From Actinomycetota bacterium (GTDB lineage Bacteria; Actinomycetota; Aquicultoria; Subteraquimicrobiales; UBA9087), in assembly GCA_003491635.1 (NCBI GenBank), contig DNCG01000017.1, forward strand, positions 6,163-14,797: 8,635 bases of DNA, given 5' to 3'. Both the position numbers and the translations under genes were made by a program. Below the pieces are notes generated by a model. The model was given only the letters and a program-made list of their open reading frames with translations. It made no database searches and was not told where the DNA came from. Below, one piece after another: positions 6,985-8,635 of the stretch (positions are counted from its first letter, which is position 1; each line of letters begins with the position of its first letter).

Positions 6985-7410
6985 TTAGTCTTCTATCTCT
7001 ATCCCCATACTTCTGGCCGTGCCCTCGATTATCCGCATGGCCGCCTCTAGACTCCTGGCATTTAGATCGGGCATCTTGATCTGGGCTATCTCTTTGATCT
7101 TGTCTCTCGATACGCTACCCACCTTTTCGCGATTTGGTTCGCCGGAGGCAGTTTCAACGCCGGCCGCTTGCTTGAGAAGAACCGACGCCGGGGGAGTCTT
7201 CGTTATGAAAGAAAAGGATCTATCCTCGTAGATGGTAATTTCTACAGGGATCACTGTCCCAGACTGAGAAGCAGTCTTCTCGTTGTAGGCTTTGCAGAAC
7301 CCCATGATATTCACGCCATGCTGACCAAGGGCAGGACCGACTGGGGGAGCCGGATTTGCTTGCCCAGCTGGAATCTGAAGTTTTACAACCGCGATAACCT
7401 TTTTCGCCAT
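6985..7410 (-). CDS. rplK: Ribosomal protein L11 (uL11)
   Basis: Part of the GTPase-associated centre of the 50S subunit; binds 23S rRNA together with L10 and is the site for thiopeptide antibiotics such as thiostrepton. 141 residues, the standard length. The N-terminal domain shows KLQIPAGQANPAPPVGPALG with the conserved prolines at 20, 22, 23 and 26, then QHGVNIMGFCKAYNEKT. The C-terminal RNA-binding domain shows KTPPASVLLKQAAG and ends MRIIEGTARSMGIEIED. The ATG at 7410 has a modest AGAGG site about 5 nt upstream. Follows nusG by 48 nt, a gap that contains a GC palindrome, and is followed by rplA, the usual pair. Confidence 0.97.
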   Translation of the reverse strand: MAKKVIAVVKLQIPAGQANPAPPVGPALGQHGVNIMGFCKAYNEKTASQSGTVIPVEITIYEDRSFSFITKTPPASVLLKQAAGVETASGEPNREKVGSVSRDKIKEIAQIKMPDLNARSLEAAMRIIEGTARSMGIEIED

Positions 7411-7436
7411 TTAAGCCTCTATCCACCAAACTTTTG

Positions 7437-7453
7437 CCCCGCCGGTGGCGGGG
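7437..7453 (-). repeat. GC palindrome, copy B (nusG-rplK gap)
   Basis: CCCCGCC-ACC-GGCGGGG on the minus strand, a perfect 7-bp inverted repeat with a 3-nt loop, 5 nt after the nusG stop codon. Shares the CCCGCC-NNN-GGCGGG core with copies at 5161-5177 and 7995-8013. No U tract follows, so it is not a good intrinsic terminator. Confidence 0.7.
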
Positions 7454-7458
7454 TTCGG

Positions 7459-7983
7459 TTATAGCTTAGCGACTTGATCAAAGGAAAGTTCAACGGGAGT
7501 TTCTCGACCAAAGATGGAAATGAGCACCTTGAGCTTGTTCTGATCCAAATTAATCTCGGAAATTGTCCCCGTGAAATCGGCCAGTGGCCCTGAGATCACT
7601 CGAATAGTTTGGCTCTCTTCAAACTCTGTCCTTGGCTTGGGCTTCTCCACCTTAATCTTGTGCAGAATCTTTTCCACTTCTCCGTCGGAGAGAGCAGAGG
7701 GGCGAGCCCCGGAACCCACAAAGCCAGTGACCCCTGGTGTGTTTCGCACCACATACCACGACTCATCATCGAGTTCCATGTGCACAAGGATATACCCCGG
7801 GAAAACCTTTTTCGGGGTAACAACCTTTCTGCCACCCTTAATCTCCATAATATCTTCGGTGGGAATGATCACATCAAATATCTTTTCCTTCACGCCCATT
7901 GAGGAAATACGGCGCTCCAAATTGGCCTTGACTTTGTTTTCATACCCCGAATATGTATGAACAACGTACCATTTTTCCGACAT
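7459..7983 (-). CDS. nusG: Transcription termination/antitermination factor NusG
   Basis: Universal elongation factor that binds the RNA polymerase clamp through its NGN domain and links it to Rho or ribosomal protein S10 through its KOW domain. 174 residues. NGN domain about 1-110: KWYVVHTYSGYENKVKANLE, VFPGYILVHMELDDESWYVV, RNTPGVTGFVGSGARPSALS. KOW domain about 120-174: IRVISGPLADFTGTISEINL, KVLISIFGRETPVELSFDQV. ATG at 7983 is chosen; a TTG two codons upstream (7989) is an alternative 4 nt from GGAGG (7998-7994), while the ATG is 10 nt away. There is no long N-terminal extension, unlike many high-GC Actinomycetes. The Shine-Dalgarno overlaps a strong GC hairpin. Follows secE by 34 nt, the standard pairing. 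Confidence 0.97.
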   Translation of the reverse strand: MSEKWYVVHTYSGYENKVKANLERRISSMGVKEKIFDVIIPTEDIMEIKGGRKVVTPKKVFPGYILVHMELDDESWYVVRNTPGVTGFVGSGARPSALSDGEVEKILHKIKVEKPKPRTEFEESQTIRVISGPLADFTGTISEINLDQNKLKVLISIFGRETPVELSFDQVAKL

Positions 7984-7994
7984 ACCCAAAGTTC

Positions 7995-8013
7995 CTCCCG
8001 CCGACGGCGGGAG
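7995..8013 (-). repeat. GC palindrome, copy C (overlaps nusG Shine-Dalgarno)
   Basis: CTCCCGCCGTCGGCGGGAG on the minus strand, an 8-9 bp perfect inverted repeat in the secE-nusG gap. Its 3' arm contains GGGAG of the nusG ribosome-binding site (GGAGG, 7998-7994), so a folded RNA would hide most of the site. Same core as copies at 5161-5177 and 7437-7453. Confidence 0.75.
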
Positions 8014-8017
8014 ATTC

Positions 8018-8236
8018 TCACCCCCCGAAAAATTTAGCTAAGCCCAACCTGAGTATCTGTGCAAAAAAGAAATCCAAACCACCGATGAACAAAGCAAAAA
8101 AAATTACCACTATCAATACGACGATGGTCGAGGCAACGATCTCCTGTCTGGAGGGCCAAGCGACTTTCTTGAGTTCCCTCCTCACCTCCCGCAGGTACTG
8201 GCTCAAACGGGTCAACAAACCTTTCTTTTCAACCAT
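8018..8236 (-). CDS. secE: Preprotein translocase subunit SecE
   Basis: Small essential subunit of the SecYEG protein-conducting channel; clamps SecY in the cytoplasmic membrane. 72 residues, the usual size for the single-span form. Seen: a charged N-terminus (MVEKKGLLTRLSQYLREVRR), the conserved amphipathic segment ELKKVAWPSRQE (21-32), and one transmembrane helix about 35-55 (STIVVLIVVIFFALFIGG) followed by DFFFAQILRLGLAKFFGG. ATG at 8236 is chosen because the family N-terminus begins here; the frame stays open upstream to 8353, but that part has no SecE similarity. Two AAGG motifs precede the ATG, from a 7-nt tandem repeat (GACGAAG twice, 8254-8241). First gene of the cluster, followed by nusG. 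Confidence 0.95.
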   Translation of the reverse strand: MVEKKGLLTRLSQYLREVRRELKKVAWPSRQEIVASTIVVLIVVIFFALFIGGLDFFFAQILRLGLAKFFGG

Positions 8237-8635
8237 CCACCTTCGTCCTTCGTCGAAAAACAAATAAAGGGATTTTTCTTCTCGGGATGTATAGAACGTC
8301 CCTCGGGGCGGAACCCCCAGGAAGAGCCCATCCAGTGTTTTCTGATAGCACACAAAGAAGCAAGACTATGGGGGCCACCCTCGAACACTGCTGGACTATG
8401 TTAGCAGAAACCCAATTAATGAGCAAGTACTGGACTTTCTGCTTGAAGCAGCATAGAGTAAATACTCAAAAACAAAAGCCATGTTTTGAGGTCAGTTGAC
8501 CACCCAGATTTGGAAATCTCTTGTTAAAAAACGTAGGAAGAAGGAGAGTACGAGAGGGTCAAATTGTTACGTAAAGGATTGGGCAGACTTTTAAGAACTC
8601 TTTTCCCTTTTTGGCTCCCTTTCATGAACCCTCAA
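8237..8635. other. Region upstream of secE without a convincing gene
   Basis: About 400 nt. I find no tRNA-Trp or rpmG (L33), which often precede secE, and no long open frame on either strand with a recognisable product. It holds five small inverted repeats between 8439 and 8519, a tandem GACGAAG repeat next to the secE start, a weak promoter candidate, and a short plus-strand open stretch (8349-8456) of unknown meaning. It probably contains the secE-nusG promoter, but the evidence is thin. Confidence 0.6.
8398..8426 (-). promoter_or_regulatory. Weak candidate promoter for secE-nusG-rplKA
   Basis: Minus-strand -35-like TTGCTC (8426-8421), 17-nt spacer, -10-like TAACAT (8403-8398) with an upstream TG (extended -10 TGCTAACAT). 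The -35 matches only partly. It is the best pattern I could find upstream of secE and would give a leader of about 150 nt. Confidence 0.3.

Noticed and set aside
7437..7453. GC palindrome after nusG as an intrinsic terminator
   Set aside because: No U-rich run follows, and the downstream rplK-rplA genes are expected on the same transcript.
8236..8353. N-terminal extension of SecE up to an ATG at 8353
   Set aside because: The added 39 residues have no SecE similarity and the family start at 8236 has its own AAGG sites.
8375..8400. TTCGA-containing stretch on the minus strand as the T-arm of a tRNA (tRNA-Trp is often near secE)
   Set aside because: The flanking bases do not form a T stem, and no anticodon arm or acceptor stem can be built around it.

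Overview
The window is a core housekeeping locus read entirely from the minus strand: secE - nusG - rplK - rplA - [promoter + L10 leader + attenuator] - rplJ - rplL - [promoter] - rpoB - rpoC (cut by the window edge). It is the classic bacterial transcription/translation cluster. I see no mobile element, CRISPR array, defence gene, tRNA or rRNA, and no undescribed biological system. The interest lies in regulation and small repeats.

Organism: most likely a deep-branching member of Actinomycetota with moderate GC. RpoC carries the charged coiled-coil insertion between its N-terminal zinc finger and the 'RYGDYFQGGMGAEAI' block that is typical of actinobacterial beta-prime subunits. RpoB is short (about 1104 residues) without the long insertions seen in Proteobacteria. 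NusG lacks the long N-terminal extension common in high-GC Actinomycetes, and base composition is far from high GC. This placement rests on recalled family features, not on a tree.

Layout from high to low coordinates: 8237-8635 is about 400 nt without a convincing gene; it holds several small palindromes and a weak promoter candidate for secE. 7459-8236 encodes SecE (translocon) and NusG (elongation/Rho/translation coupling factor). 6214-7410 encodes L11 and L1, which build the two sides of the ribosomal stalk base and E-site stalk. 5927-6213 is a compact control region: a near-consensus sigma-70-type promoter, an L10-leader RNA, and a terminator-like hairpin whose 5' half can alternatively pair over 13 bp with the leader's 5' strand. 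This reads as an L10(L12) autoregulatory attenuator. 4918-5926 encodes L10 and L7/L12, the stalk complex that would be the ligand of that leader. 4726-4917 holds a second good promoter in front of rpoB. 1-4725 encodes RNA polymerase beta and the first 460 residues of beta-prime.

The arrangement lets stalk proteins and RNA polymerase share one transcript while rpoBC can also be expressed separately. Several starts were reassigned from Shine-Dalgarno position: rpoB (ATG 4725), rpoC (TTG 1380), rplA (ATG 6924), nusG (ATG 7983), and probably rplL (GTG 5367, adding a Lys/Glu-rich N-terminal tail). A short GC palindrome, CCCGCC-NNN-GGCGGG, occurs three times: on both sides of nusG and inside the rplL hinge codons.
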